From the NCBI GenBank assembly GCA_037954235.1, contig JBBMOA010000015.1, positions 8,525,001-8,589,000 on the forward strand: a DNA stretch of 64,000 nucleotides. The letters run 5' to 3'. The position numbers and the translations under genes are program-made. This document shows, piece by piece, positions 25,201-35,970 of the stretch (the stretch's first letter is position 1; every line of letters starts with the position of its first letter). Origin of the DNA: Aulostomus chinensis. Taxonomy: Eukaryota; Chordata; Actinopteri; Syngnathiformes; Aulostomidae. The notes under the pieces are model-generated. The model was not told where the DNA came from, made no database searches, and saw only the letters and a program-made list of their open reading frames with translations.

Positions 25201-26601
25201 AATAATTAAAAAAACAAAAAACAAAAAACAGACCTCCCTTTTAATGGAGAAAAAAAATGCGTGTGAATATTTACTTTGGATTCATATGTCAAACTGTAAG
25301 CTTGCATTCCAAACATCTTAAAATGACTAACTTGGTCGCAGCAAAGATGGAGTCAAACTTGTCCTTGAGTGCTTTGCCCTCACTGAGTGGCCAGTTGGAC
25401 TCTTCTTGGTGACAGAATATGACGTGATTCAGCACAGGCTTCGATACACCCAACGCAGAAATCATCTCCCGGTCCAATTCACCACATTTTGACGACAGGC
25501 TCACCTTCTCACCATCTCTAGACCATGTCAGTCACATGTAAAGGAAAAAAAGAGTAAAGTATAAAACTCAGGAAAAAAAAGAAGCAGTTCTTCTTTTTTT
25601 CCAACACAAAGTTAGGAATCAAGAGTCTTTGGACTTACTTGACTCTGGTAATGACCTGCTCTAAGCTCTTGAAGGAGTAATTCTTGGCCTTCTGGGTGCA
25701 GGACATAGAGCGATGGATGGTCACTTTGTCTCCGTTGACATCACTAAACAGGAGTCGAATCTGTGCTCGCACATCCGTCTCGTGGGCATCCTAGAACCAC
25801 AACGCAACAGAGAAGCTCATATTGACAAAACTATTGATCTGACCCTACATAGTGAGGCTAAGAGGTCAGATTCAAGAGTTACAGTGTCAGTTTATGGTTG
25901 CAAAGAAAACACAAAATCACACTCGGGCTGACTTCAACTTTCAAATCAAAACACAGATGTAATAGTAATAAATGTTTGTAAAAGGCTGTTGTGTGTCAAA
26001 ATACCATTTGAAATTCATGCGACCACAAAAAAGAAATCATACCATAAATCATTTTAACTGAGTTTTCCATTCAAGTGAGAACAAGACATGAAAATTAATA
26101 TTTAACATATCATCATATCACAGTTGAGATAACTTTTGGCCTGACTCATTGGTCTAAGTGACAGCTGAAAACAGTGAGCTCACCCTTGGATCATGGACAA
26201 AAGCACCTCCTTTAGATCCAGGAGGAAGTTCTCCTGATGTTGCATACCTGAGGCACTCAATAATCGTCTGAAGACAAAAGGAAAAATGGGTCAGACAGCA
26301 AAAGATCTGAAGATCAAAACTCTGCAGTAGCCACTTTTAAAAGAATAAAAACCAAGGGGACACAATGAGAACAGCAGATCTAATCCCTCTGAACCCATGG
26401 AAGCTCAAAGGGATACCCTTTGCTCTAGACAGGCCCTGTTTAACAGCTATCCTCATCCCAAAGTTCTTGTACCGTTTTGCCGGCTCCGTTGGGTCCAACC
26501 AGCACAGTCAGAGGAGTGAAGAAAGAGATGACTTGTTTGTCTTTATCCTCGATCCCAAAGCTCCTCACCCCCAGGATGCTCATCTTGTCTATCTTTGACA
26601 T
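8371..26601 (-). CDS. rad50: RAD50 double-strand break repair ATPase, 27 coding exons
   Basis: Coding exons, in transcript order: 26473-26601, 26184-26267, 25639-25790, 25332-25517, 24967-25171, 24453-24581, 23748-23913, 23424-23482, 22467-22601, 21889-22095, 21559-21741, 20896-21053, 20623-20798, 20100-20337, 18868-19057, 18434-18560, 17363-17556, 16879-16989, 16555-16647, 15915-16028, 15546-15673, 15304-15405, 14963-15085, 9586-9671, 9368-9510, 9125-9258, 8371-8557. They total 3939 bases, 1312 codons plus stop, equal to the human protein length. Landmarks: Walker A GPNGAGKT (36-43), long coiled coils on both sides, zinc hook CPVC (681-684), signature around S1202, Walker B LDE at 1230-1232, switch His at about 1269. 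RAD50 is the SMC-like ATPase of the nuclear MRE11-RAD50-NBS1 complex, which tethers and processes DNA breaks and activates ATM. Every junction is in frame with GT-AG ends. The gene appears intact. Confidence 0.97.
8725..9005. repeat. dispersed repeat in the last rad50 intron, probably a non-autonomous DNA transposon
   Basis: The stretch beginning near AAAATGATAATTCAGTCATC, followed by CTACTCATGCCGATGGAAG and later by a GGACACCTGGATCACTT block, closely resembles a repeat seen many times in spiny-rayed fish genomes. I know it by its wording, not by a database match, and I could not fix terminal repeats or a target duplication. It fills half of the 567-bp intron. Confidence 0.4.
9125..9258 (-). 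CDS. rad50: rad50 exon with signature helix and Walker B
   Basis: Encodes residues 1207-1251, including the helix after the signature (VLASLIIRLALAE) and Walker B with the catalytic D1231-E1232 pair and the D-loop. The donor that keeps the frame is GA/GTCCGT, which lacks the usual purine-A-G at +3 to +5 apart from G5. Confidence 0.93.
11083..11275 (-). repeat. V-SINE/RTE-tail type repeat, partial
   Basis: Begins with CATCCATCCATCCATTTTCT and continues with GGCTGGAGCCTATCCCAGC and the AACACATAGAGACAGACAACC block. This is the 3' half of a very common teleost retroposon. The (CATC)n at the left is the complement of a (GATG)n tail, so the element runs on the minus strand. The same family recurs at 27603, 40620 and 59373. 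Confidence 0.65.
11800..12770 (+). mobile_element. 5'-truncated L2-like LINE remnant
   Basis: Starts in degenerate reverse-transcriptase C-terminal code (LQLIQNAAAR is still readable near 11840), passes through the conserved CTCATAGTCCCCCATTATAC block, and ends in the typical 3' region TGTTTGCTCACGGAGAAGTG and a terminal GTTTAAATAAAATTAA. Several frameshifts and stops break the frame. The class is called from the known wording of fish L2/Maui-type 3' ends. The insertion is antisense to rad50. Confidence 0.65.
16879..16989 (-). CDS. rad50: rad50 coiled-coil exon 18
   Basis: A 37-codon exon, all coiled coil (EAKEQLSPLASTLEKL region), highly charged with heptad spacing. Listed on its own because a longer open frame on the same strand runs through its flanking introns and could mislead an annotator. 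Confidence 0.9.
17786..17799 (+). promoter_or_regulatory. CTCF-like core motif in a rad50 intron
   Basis: CCAGTAGAGGGCAG fits the CTCF core consensus CCASYAGRGGGCRS at every position. It lies between exons 16 and 17, close to the SINE at 18103. Confidence 0.5.
18103..18290 (+). mobile_element. tRNA-derived SINE
   Basis: Starts GGGCATCCTGGTGGCACA, has an A-box-like head and a B-box region GGGATCAATTCCGG at about 18166-18179, a CT-rich middle with a C run, then AATAAAG and an A-rich end. This matches the layout and much of the wording of a tRNA-derived SINE common in percomorph fish. It is inserted antisense to rad50 between exons 16 and 17. Confidence 0.75.
20100..20337 (-). CDS. rad50: rad50 zinc-hook exon
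   Basis: Encodes residues 657-736. CCPVCQ places the two hook cysteines at 681 and 684, the same numbers as in human RAD50. Each RAD50 gives half of a Zn site, joining two complexes at the tips of their coiled coils. The exon is the longest in the gene, and the flanking helices are well conserved. Confidence 0.95.
22261..22311. repeat. compound (TATC)n(TA)n microsatellite
   Basis: About eight TATC units followed by nine TA units, in the intron between rad50 exons 9 and 10. Confidence 0.95.
22953..23155. mobile_element. palindromic hAT-type MITE
   Basis: A 203-bp element that is almost one inverted repeat: the left arm reads GTCAAACTGATCCAGTAAAG and onward, and the right arm is its complement for about 75 bases, with a short unpaired centre. 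Ends are CACAGGTGTC and the complement of CAGGGATGTC. The flanks CTCGAAAT (22945-22952) and CTCTAAAT (23156-23163) are an 8-bp target duplication with one mismatch. The 8-bp duplication and the CAGG-GTCAAAC end point to hAT. It lies in the intron between rad50 exons 8 and 9. Confidence 0.82.
26473..26601 (-). CDS. rad50: rad50 first coding exon, Walker A
   Basis: Starts ATGTCAAAGATAGACAAGATG, giving MSKIDKMSILG, the expected N-terminus. Ends after GAGKT, so the donor cuts just behind the P-loop lysine and threonine (K42, T43). A further in-frame Met at codon 7 is not needed, since the family starts at this position. Confidence 0.96.
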
Positions 26602-27160
26602 TATTGCCCTCTAAAAATAAAAAAAAATCAGAAAGAGAAAGCCCAGAAATAAATGAAAATACTCCAGACCACGACCTCAGTTACTTTACCACCTGTCAGT
26701 CACTCTGTTGAAAACGTTACATTAATACGCAAGTTTTCAAGTAAGACTAACCAATACAAAGGAGTTCATACATGTTTAAAAAATACTTTATTCAACACAA
26801 GCGTTAACAGTAATGTCGTCAAACATCATTTTCGAGATACCGTATTCACAGTCATCGAAGAGTAAACACAGCGTGTAAGTACATAATTCCAAACATTTTT
26901 GAGAGAATAAAGGCATGTCTGAGAAGTTAGCATTACTCGTATCTGAGCAGCTAGCCAACTTGCTAACATGCTAACTGAAGCTAGTGCATTTCCGACAAAG
27001 GGAGGAGGACTGAACTATGTGGAATGACAAGAATTACTTTTGCCCGTAACAAAACTCTTCTCTCAGTTTATGCCATCCAATCAACTCACCTTTGGAGGTT
27101 GCTATCACTGGACAGCTCACATACGAGAGTAGTTTTCGCGCTGCAGGGAATGTGACGTGA
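26602..27160 (-). other. rad50 5' UTR with an intron, non-coding exon at about 27090-27160
   Basis: The donor CCAAAG/GTGAGT at 27090/27089 and an acceptor TTTTTAG just before 26610 suggest a non-coding first exon spliced nine bases upstream of the start codon. The exon carries an ATG followed at once by TGA (27117-27122). Transcription start is not marked by a TATA box. Confidence 0.5.
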
Positions 27161-27183
27161 AGCTGCAACTTGTGACTTCCGGG
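27134..27183 (-). promoter_or_regulatory. rad50 core promoter motifs (E2F-, CRE- and ETS-like)
   Basis: Within 50 bp lie TTTCGCGC (27134-27141, E2F-like), TGACGTGA (27153-27160, CRE/USF-like) and ACTTCCGGG (27175-27183, ETS-type). This is a usual set for TATA-less housekeeping and DNA-repair promoters. Motifs are seen; use is inferred. Confidence 0.5.
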
Positions 27184-27602
27184 GATAGAATTAGAACGCA
27201 CAGCTCAGTTACATCCCAGATGAATGGGAGTCAACTGTTAAAGTTTGCGAATGTACCTTGAAATCATATTCCATTGTAGTAATATTTTAAGTATGTATTT
27301 ACTTAGGGTGGGCGTGGAGTGTAATTAATGTGAACAGGTCAATAATGATAATTAAAGAAAAAACTAATTCGTCTTTTAAGGTAGGGTTAAGTGCATAAAC
27401 ACAATAAAATGAATAATACTAAATTACATAAGAGTACAGACGGATTTTAGGAAAGAAAAAGACAAGAAGACACGTTTTTCTCCGGATAATAAACATAGGA
27501 TGGATGTTCTATAATCTAATTTTTTTGTTAATTTATTACTTTTGAGTTTTTGGCTTTCAGTGGTATTTGATTATATTTTAAGTCTGTATTCTTAATGCTA
27601 CA
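27184..27602. other. upstream flank of rad50, nothing recognised
   Basis: AT-rich, without ORFs or known repeats. No divergent gene is visible, so the rad50 promoter faces a gene-poor region. Confidence 0.4.
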
Positions 27603-27905
27603 TCCATCCATCCATCCATTTTCTACTGCTTATCATGTTAAGGGTCGCAGAGGGGTTTAAAGCCTACCCCAGCAGCCTCCAGGCGAGAGGTGGGGTTCAC
27701 CCTGGACAGGTCACCAGTCCATCACAGGGCCAACACATAGAGACAGACAACCATTCACACTCACAGTCACACCTACAGTCAATTTAGAGTATCAATCAGC
27801 CTCGTCCTCTCTTGATGTCTTTGGACTGTGGGAGGAAGCTGGAGTACCAGAGAGAACCCACACAGGAACAGGGAGAACATGCAGACTCCACACAGAAAGA
27901 TCCCT
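27603..27905 (-). repeat. V-SINE-like retroposon, nearly full 3' part
   Basis: (CATC)n, then TTTTCTACTGCTTATCATGT, GGTGGGGTTCACCCTGGACA, the AACACATAGAGACAGACAACC block, and the conserved centre around TTTGGACTGTGGGAGGAAGC and AACATGCAGACTCCACACAG. The last block is the well-known conserved central domain of V-SINEs. On the minus strand it reads in the usual order and ends in a (GATG)n tail. The tRNA-like head is missing. Confidence 0.7.
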
Positions 27906-28816
27906 TGCTGGAGTATTTTCTTAAAAAAATGATTATATATGTTTCATCAGATGATAGATTGGACCCATGTTCTCTTTTTTTCAAGATGTGTGAAATTTGC
28001 TTTTGTAAACAAAACCAAAAAGAAGTGACATGAATCTATCACCAACATTCTGTAGTAACTACATATGTTAGTTTTTGTGGGGTAGAATCTATGGGCCACC
28101 TTAAAAGATAATTATTGGACCTGTTTGGAAATTATACTTGTGAGGCAATAGAAAGATAAAATTCCATATTTTATTTTATTTTATTGTTTAAAAACTTCCA
28201 GTGATAATTTAGTCATGTTCGAACTGGTTTCTAATACTTATCTACGATCAGGTCAGTCACACAATCAATGCATGCAAAGTGCAACTCCGAAAAGTTTCTG
28301 CAAGAATGAAACTTTACTTCTATGCGGAGATCTTACACCAGAATTGCTTCCCACATCAGTTATAAGACTTTCTGTCAGTGTTCTGGGCAAAACTGACAGA
28401 TTTACGCTTTCATAAATATTATGTTTCTCAATGGCTCATTATTTCTTCAACATAAATCATTGTGCTCACAGTATAAAAATGCTCAACTCATTCAACCGTT
28501 GCGTTGGAGCACATTAACTGAAACAGTATTTGCATTGCTGTCCACAATGATGCATTTTGTTCAACATTACTGGCTGAATGTAGAAATTCAGATGCATATT
28601 TCATAATATCATTTCTTACTAGTCTCATGTCATTTGTTCTCTCTCTTTCAGAATACAGACTAGCAATTGGCCTTGTGTGCTGCTGCTGATTTGTTCTCTT
28701 TTAAGCTTGTTTACAGACACTAATAAAGCCTTGGGCAGCCTCTCTCACAGACAACCACAAACCCCTTGTGAGTGTCCATGTTCAGACTTGGACATGATGC
28801 AGAATAATTCTGCTGT

Positions 28817-28819
<3 letters not shown>

Positions 28820-28894
<75 letters not shown>
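28820..28894. repeat. (TG)n microsatellite
   Basis: About 37 uninterrupted TG units. Confidence 0.95.
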
Positions 28895-28895
<1 letters not shown>

Positions 28896-29022
28896 ATTTC
28901 CAGCCTAATCATAGAAGTTTTGGCTGTCCCCTCCTTTCACTGGCCTGCTCCAGGCAATTTCCCTACATCTGCTACTACGTGACTCTCAGGGGATCTTCAA
29001 ACACCACTCTCTCCCACTCTCT

Positions 29023-29027
<5 letters not shown>

Positions 29028-29117
<90 letters not shown>

Positions 29118-29120
29118 ACA
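29028..29120. repeat. compound (CT)n(CA)n microsatellite
   Basis: About 26 CT units run straight into 15 CA units, with two CTCTCCCA units before them. It lies 130 bp from the (TG)n array. Confidence 0.95.
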
Positions 29121-32100
29121 GAATACAGAAATACACATATTCACGTGTGATGGCCTTGTTCTGTCTCACTGATTTCTGGGTAATGTGTCTCAGAACTCTC
29201 TCTCACCAACCCAATGGTATGTGCCAACTCACACACATGCTGTACAAAATACAAGCCTACAAAGATGCCATATTTTATACCATGCAAGCATATAAACTAT
29301 CCAAATGTGATGTTAACATAATTTATATATTTGACATGTCTTCAATACAAATTTAAAATGACCACCCTAGCGATGCAAATATCACATTTTCAGACACTTT
29401 GCAGAAGAGGAGAGAGTGGAAAGGCTCCCACAGAGAGCAGATTGCTGCCGATGTCCATGTAATATTTCCTGGAATTACTTGAGATTGCACATGTTTATCA
29501 TTCTATATTATAAATGCAAGCAGTGTCTTCATACAGAGGGTAAGCTTGTTCCAACATTAGGGTGAACATGGGAGGATTGTAAATTGTTACTCAGAGTTAC
29601 TCCCATAAAATAATGGTAAGATTACTAAGAATGCCGGTCAAGTGTTCATAATATTTTCAGGTTGTCTTTGATGTCTGTGGGAAATTTGACGAAACTCCTT
29701 CAAGGTATTCCCAAGATATCAACGAGAAAGAAATGGACCTACAACCCGGAAACACTATGCCAGCATAATCATCGGGGTGGCAGTCACAAAAATATAAACA
29801 AGCAAGACTTATTAATTCAGAAACGTGGTGATGACTGGATACTCAGTGTCATCAATGGTACATAAGCAGTCCTTTTTTAAAGAAGGGAAAAATTCAGGCT
29901 CTCCAAAACTGTAGCAATCCCTGTTTACTAGATGCAATAGTTATTTCTTAATTTGAAAGGAAGCAGTTAGTCACTTAGGAAATGTCATGAAAATACTTAT
30001 TCAACGGTGTTTACACACTGACAGACACACTAATGCGGCCTATAAACTAAATGTTCCTCTGTGACAGTAAAATGCATCGCTCAGCTTTTGTAAAAATCAA
30101 ACTCAGAGGCCTATGAAATGGTAAATGGTCTGCTAGAATTTGTCTTTCATGTCACACAAACAAGCAGTTATTGTAAATTAAATGTGATACAAAGCCACTC
30201 AGGCTTCTCATCTAGCCGTTGTTGCACACAACGTAAGATGAAACGAGGAGACTGATAGTGATTTCTCGCTTGGATTGATTTTATTTCTGTCGTCTATATT
30301 AGATATTGATTAGATGGGATGAAATGTGCACACGTTGATTCCTACTGAGGATACATTATCCTTCTGGCTCCAAAATCTAATCCTGTTGTAAAACTTTAAC
30401 CAGAGCAGAGGGTAACAATAAATTTCTGACCAGTAATTCCACTAAAAATAATTTACAGAATACGATCCAGAGATTGGACAGGGTTTTATCAGGACATAGA
30501 CACTACCTGCAATATCTGACCCACTGAAACTTGGAATGAGATTTAGTTTTTAAGATCAAAGGGAAAAATACTGGCATTGTGTTGTGGCATTCACTTTCAA
30601 ATTCATAGAAATTTTCAAAGGGATTATTTTTGATGTTTAACAAATCAGTAGACATTACAGAAGCCAGAGCAGAACATTTGCCTCCATTTTCTGGCAGGGA
30701 TGCACACTGGCACGTGCTCATGCCCTGGTGTGTACTCTGGATAAATAGTGGATAAATTGTTTTAGTGTCACATTCATCCCCTTTGAAATGATTTATTTCA
30801 CAGTCAGAATTTGATCCATGTCATCTAATATTTGGAAAGTTAGAAGAGTTAAACACAGTCAGCATAGAACCCACCAGAAGTATCCAACTCAGCCAACGTA
30901 AGTCTCTGCTGCTCAGTGTGTATCCAGGCAGCGTGGGAATGTCCCCACAGACACAAACTCCATATACAGGGAAATGCAGATAAATCTAAACTGGTGGTGA
31001 CGAGCTTTGGGGAGCACTGAGAGAACTTATTTGGAAAGAACTAGAATGTAAGAGGTGCTATATGATGCACAAAAGCTTCAAAAAGAAAGATTGTCAAAAC
31101 AGACTGAAAAAGATGTCAGTGCATGAAATAGTTTGAGACTATACGTGTGGAGTCTATTCCATCTCTGTTTTTCAATTTAAATATTCATGATTATGAAAAT
31201 AAAAGGCAGTTAAATACAAATAATCACAGCAAATTGTGCAATTAATCATGTTTTAATTGAAATTTATCAGCATTTCTACAACAAAAATACAGTAAACAGT
31301 TATAATTATCACTGGAAAAATAACTCATCTGTAACCTTATAATGTATATAGTTATGAACTGTTATGCTTACCCTTGTAGGCAGCAGGAGCAGGAGATATA
31401 TGCGCCAGAGATGTTAGTGGGATCAGCCTGCAATCACAATTAGTAGGGTGATAATAGAATGTATTCCTGGCTTGGCTCTTTTAAAGGGATGTAGCTCAGT
31501 CAAGCTGTTCTGATATTTATCAGCTGCATAAAATGCAAAAACTTACTATTTTCCAAAATAGAAACAGAATAGCAGAGTGAAGATGAAGTCCTATTTTTCA
31601 TCCAGCAGGTGTCACCATAGCAACAAAGTTTAGTGTCAGTGGTCTCTGTGCACATCAATGAAACCTAACCAAGCCACTGGAAAAATTCCAAAACAAGGGT
31701 TCCTAAATTTGCTGTTCTTAAAATAGAGCCAGCAGAGACTGAGTGGAATGTTATGTGTCATTGGTCTAAAAAAAGTACAAGTTGTTTACATCAGGGCCAC
31801 AGCCTACCTTGAGTTATTGGAGTGAGTTGAGAATAAGTGTGTGTTTAAAAATGCAAATGATGCTGCATAGAGTGAAGAGAGAACACACTGACATATTTAT
31901 ATGCTTCCATACTGGTCCAACATCTGTTTACACAGCAGAGCGCCTGTATGTTTGAGTAGTGTGTGTGTGAGTGTGTATGGCTGGGGGAATGCATTTTGCA
32001 TATTTAATTATCTTTAAGTGAGTGGAAGACAGAATTGGAGTGCCTCTATATTTGTGACTTCCTTGTCCTATTCAACCTTGGGGAGTTGGGTCGTCACATG

Positions 32101-32277
32101 TGTTACCACAGTCATCATCACACACCACCAGAGCACCTTTTCACAAATTAATGCGATAGTGACATTACAGTGCAGGCACAGAGCTAGCCAGACGCGCCGC
32201 TGCAGTTCCTCTGTCCCACTTTCCTCTTCCATCTCAGACAAACACACACTTGCTATCCCTGTTTTTGCCCCAGCCCT

Positions 32278-32278
<1 letters not shown>
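29121..32278. other. non-coding interval
   Basis: AT-rich sequence without supported genes. A CTCF-like core with one deviation, CCAGCAGGTGTCAC, is at 31602-31615. No other repeats are recognised. Confidence 0.4.

Positions 32279-32362
<84 letters not shown>
32279..32362. repeat. (CA)n microsatellite, longest in the window
   Basis: About 84 bp of uninterrupted AC. Confidence 0.96.
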
Positions 32363-32364
<2 letters not shown>

Positions 32365-32856
32365 ATTGTTGTCACTATGCTGCCATCTTCACTTCTCTTC
32401 GCTTGACTCCATCCCAGTCACAGGCTTGGCACTAATACAAGCTGATTAGCTTCTGGCAGACATTTCAAGGGACACAATAAGCAAACAATCTATAATTCAA
32501 CAAGTCAATAAAAAACTGCTATTTAAATAATAATGATTCTTCAATCTTGATAATCAGCACCTGCGGACTCAAATTGAAATTCACCTCAACAAAGCTAATG
32601 GTGTGACCTCTAAGTGGTCAATTACATTCCCATTCCATCATGTCGGTCTTGAATTGGGGTTGAAACCATGTGATTTGCAGTCTGTTGATGCCATATGATA
32701 TGTGAGAAAATAGCTGTTGGATAAAAGCTATTTATAGATTCACATGTATGATTTCATGTGAATGCTTCCTGGGTTTCAACATTTGTCTCCCATTAGGAGG
32801 GATTATGCACGTGGTTCTGCACAGGTTCTAAAGCAATGGGCTCAGCAGGGGGGCAC

Positions 32857-32858
<2 letters not shown>

Positions 32859-32913
<55 letters not shown>
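32859..32913. repeat. (TG)n microsatellite
   Basis: About 27 GT units, followed by the alternating purine-pyrimidine stretch GTGCATGCATACATACATGC. Confidence 0.95.
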
Positions 32914-32914
<1 letters not shown>

Positions 32915-33899
32915 ATGCATACATACATGCTTTTTAGAAGTCTATGCAAAATGCTTGCATGTTTGTGAGTGACAGAAGGTGTGAATTCATTAGTATTTCC
33001 TCAGCTTTCATTCTTTGTAATACAAAAATACTTTTCAGTCTTTCTCCATATGTACAGGAAATGTAATTTTACAGTTCGAGTGTGAGTATGTTTGAGATAG
33101 AGATTATAAACTGGAGCGTGAAAGCAGATCTGCACTCACAAGCTCACAGCAGAGCTGTTTCAGACTTTAAGCTATGTCATGTTATTGCACTTTATGAAAC
33201 TGTCCCTCGAATTGTTTGGAGAAAGCATTTTCAGGTCTCATGGTTCATAATTACATTCTATTGTTATGCTAATGATATATTGTTCTACTACGGAAGCACA
33301 GCTCTGTGTGGTGATGAAATATTAACATTTAATTAGTTTTTAGAGATGAATATCCAACCAGATTTCTATATTCATTTAAACATCAAACACTTTCAAAATG
33401 GTACTGACAGGCCACATTTGTTTATCTTCTGTCTGACCTCAGTTTCAACAGACTGCCAGAATGAACTCTGACCAAAGAACAGTGAGGGCTGTGTATCCGA
33501 ATAAATGTGTTTGTGTTTGGTAGTACATCATTATCCAAATCATGAATGTAAATCTGGTGTTTGAAAAAATTTTGGCCAAATACGATATATCAGACACTGC
33601 TTTTGCATTTGTCAATGTTTTTCTCTTCTTGTCCCTTTAAAAACAAGAAACAAAAAAACAAACAGGCCCAACTAAATTAAAAACCCAACCTTACGGGAAA
33701 AAAAAGGATCTATAAAAGAAAACCAGAAGTAGACAGGATGCGGTTGAACAGGTCACATGTGGCTCAGCGGCAACAAAAAAAGAGGAAAATTTACAGCTTT
33801 GCTTTTATGCTCATAACCAAGTACATTTACAGATGGTATTTCTTCTTTTATGAATTATAACAATGTCTTTGCATTTATATTCCAAGCTTGCTGTGGTCC

Positions 33900-35740
33900 G
33901 GAGGTGGAACTGTGTGGAAGTTTGTGTTCGGATGAATGCGCCTGTCTGCAAAGCAGTCGTTTTTTTTTAAACTATCCTCAAACCTGGTTGTGGAATTAAA
34001 GACGAGATGAGAGATTTATAGAATGGGAATGACTTGAGGGATACACAATGTGTTCAGTGGAACATTGCACCAACACAAAGACAGAGGGCAAAAAGATAAA
34101 GAGAAAACAAGTCATACTATTGTTATTTTTACGTTGCCATGTAATGTCCTTGATCGACAAGTCCCGCCTTACTAAGCGACCGTCCCTCTACACCTGCATT
34201 ATATCACTGCACACAGGTTCAGTTACAGGGAATTCCAGATCAAGCCATTCTATTTTCAAGTGCACAACATTTGAAATACATCAGTGAGAGACTGCCACTA
34301 ATAGATGGATTTTTCTCCCAATGCACAATAAAAATGAACACATTTGGTCCTTCTATCCATTTGAAGGAAAGATGTATAGTGATTTCCTTTTTCATGAGCA
34401 CCTTTTATGCCCACGGTCTTTTCTGCCTCTGAGAATATGGCTGGCACAAAAAAAACAAAAAACAAAAAACGAAAAACGAAAAACAGAAAGTAAAATGGAA
34501 GTACTATTTTTCATTTCTATTTGAATGGAAAAATGAAGAGTTGTTTGCATCGTTGAGAGTGTATGTGTGGAGGTGCCCGAGGGGTTGGACAAAGCAACGA
34601 GGAAAGATAAATAGCGGAAATGTTGAGAAATTGAGTGCATCCAAATCACAGTGTTATGGAGGGAAGGATTTGATTGATGGCGTTTCCCAAAGGGTCATTG
34701 CTCCTCCAGATAAATGACTCAAACTTGGCCTTTTTTGCTGTTTGCCTGTCATAATCAAGATTATATTGTGCACCCAAGGCTGCAGTGTGGCATTTACAAA
34801 TGCTTGCTTTTATTTCACGATGACACCAGCTTGTGGTACAGGTAAAGAGCTCCAAGCAGAGCAGTGAGAAATCATGACAATGTTTATATTACTTCACTTG
34901 CTTAAACAACCCAATAATACTGAAAACTGATCACAATTATATTAAACTGTCTTTTTCGCTGATAAGACGTTTTTATGAGTGAATTAAAAGTAGTAATTGA
35001 TATTGATTAGTGCTGCCTAACTTTCTGGATGATGAATTGCCTGACGCTGTGGCTTCTTGAGGGGTGACTCATTTTCGTAACGTTGTTATGGCTGATGTAT
35101 CGGGATAAAAGAAAGGCCTGTATAATCCAGTAGAAAGAGATTTAGCATTTCTAGTTTCATAATTAAATCATATCTGATGTTTCCCTCTCCAACTCCCTTT
35201 TGATCTTTGGGAATGAGATGCTTGAACATTTTCTCCTAGCCACATATGTTTAATAAATACATTTTGGTTTCTGTCAGGTCAGATAATTTGAAAATATAAA
35301 CCTCACACATTTTTATTATCATTACAAAAATCATTACCAAATCAATGAAAAGCATAAAAAAGCAATGACAGAACATAGAAACAGGCATAACTTAAATAAA
35401 TACATTATTATGCTATATTTCAAATGGGATTTCATCTAAAAAGTAAGTGTATTGCAAGTGCATATTAAGCCATTTTAAGAGATTCTGAACTCTCTTTGTC
35501 ACATATAAAAAGCATAAATAGGCCTACCTTTGGAAAATTTATTCATTTAAACATGTACACAGTGCCACAATTAGAAAAAAAATCCTTTCCCCTTGAATTC
35601 TTTCTTTTGTTCTTCCATGATCTAGATTACTCAATTCCACAGAATTTTTCCTTAAAGTCTACTGGCCAGTGCTTCTCTGTGGCTGGACCCATTCAACCAG
35701 CAGAAGCTTTTGACAAAACACAAAACCGGTCATCAACATG
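33900..35740. other. gene-free interval, possibly with conserved non-coding sequence
   Basis: No ORF with protein-like features. The stretches at about 34130-34470 and 34980-35130 have even base composition, lack simple repeats and contain homeodomain-type cores such as ATTGATTAG. This is the look of conserved non-coding elements but is a weak criterion alone. Confidence 0.25.
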
Positions 35741-35744
35741 ATTT

Positions 35745-35970
35745 GTTGATTTTATATTGGCGAACGGCGGAAGGCATTCACTTTGATACTAACATTCATT
35801 GGATATTGCTGTCCGTGGAACAGAGATGGAACGCTTTGATTCGTCAAATGAGCTGTCAATCAAATATTTGACGCCCATGTTGGAGGCGATTCACTTCCTG
35901 AGTATCGCAGCTGCTTCTAATTAGTATGTTAATTCATCAGTCGGTGGGCAGAAATTGATACCTAAAATGT
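35745..35970. promoter_or_regulatory. enhancer-like block with a PBX-MEIS/PREP decamer
   Basis: CTGTCAATCA at 35853-35862 is the exact complement of the PBX-PREP/MEIS composite site TGATTGACAG. Within 60-80 bases lie CTAATTAG and TTAATTC homeodomain cores (35917-35933). The block is more GC-rich and complex than its surroundings, without repeats or an ORF. Confidence 0.35.

Noticed and set aside
28820..29356. Long frames over (TG)n, (CT)n and (CA)n arrays, also near 32250-32449 and 2986-3168
   Set aside because: They translate to Cys-Val, Leu-Ser or His-Thr runs forced by the microsatellites.
32279..32913. CRISPR-like direct repeats
   Set aside because: These are dinucleotide microsatellites; there is no repeat-spacer structure anywhere in the window.
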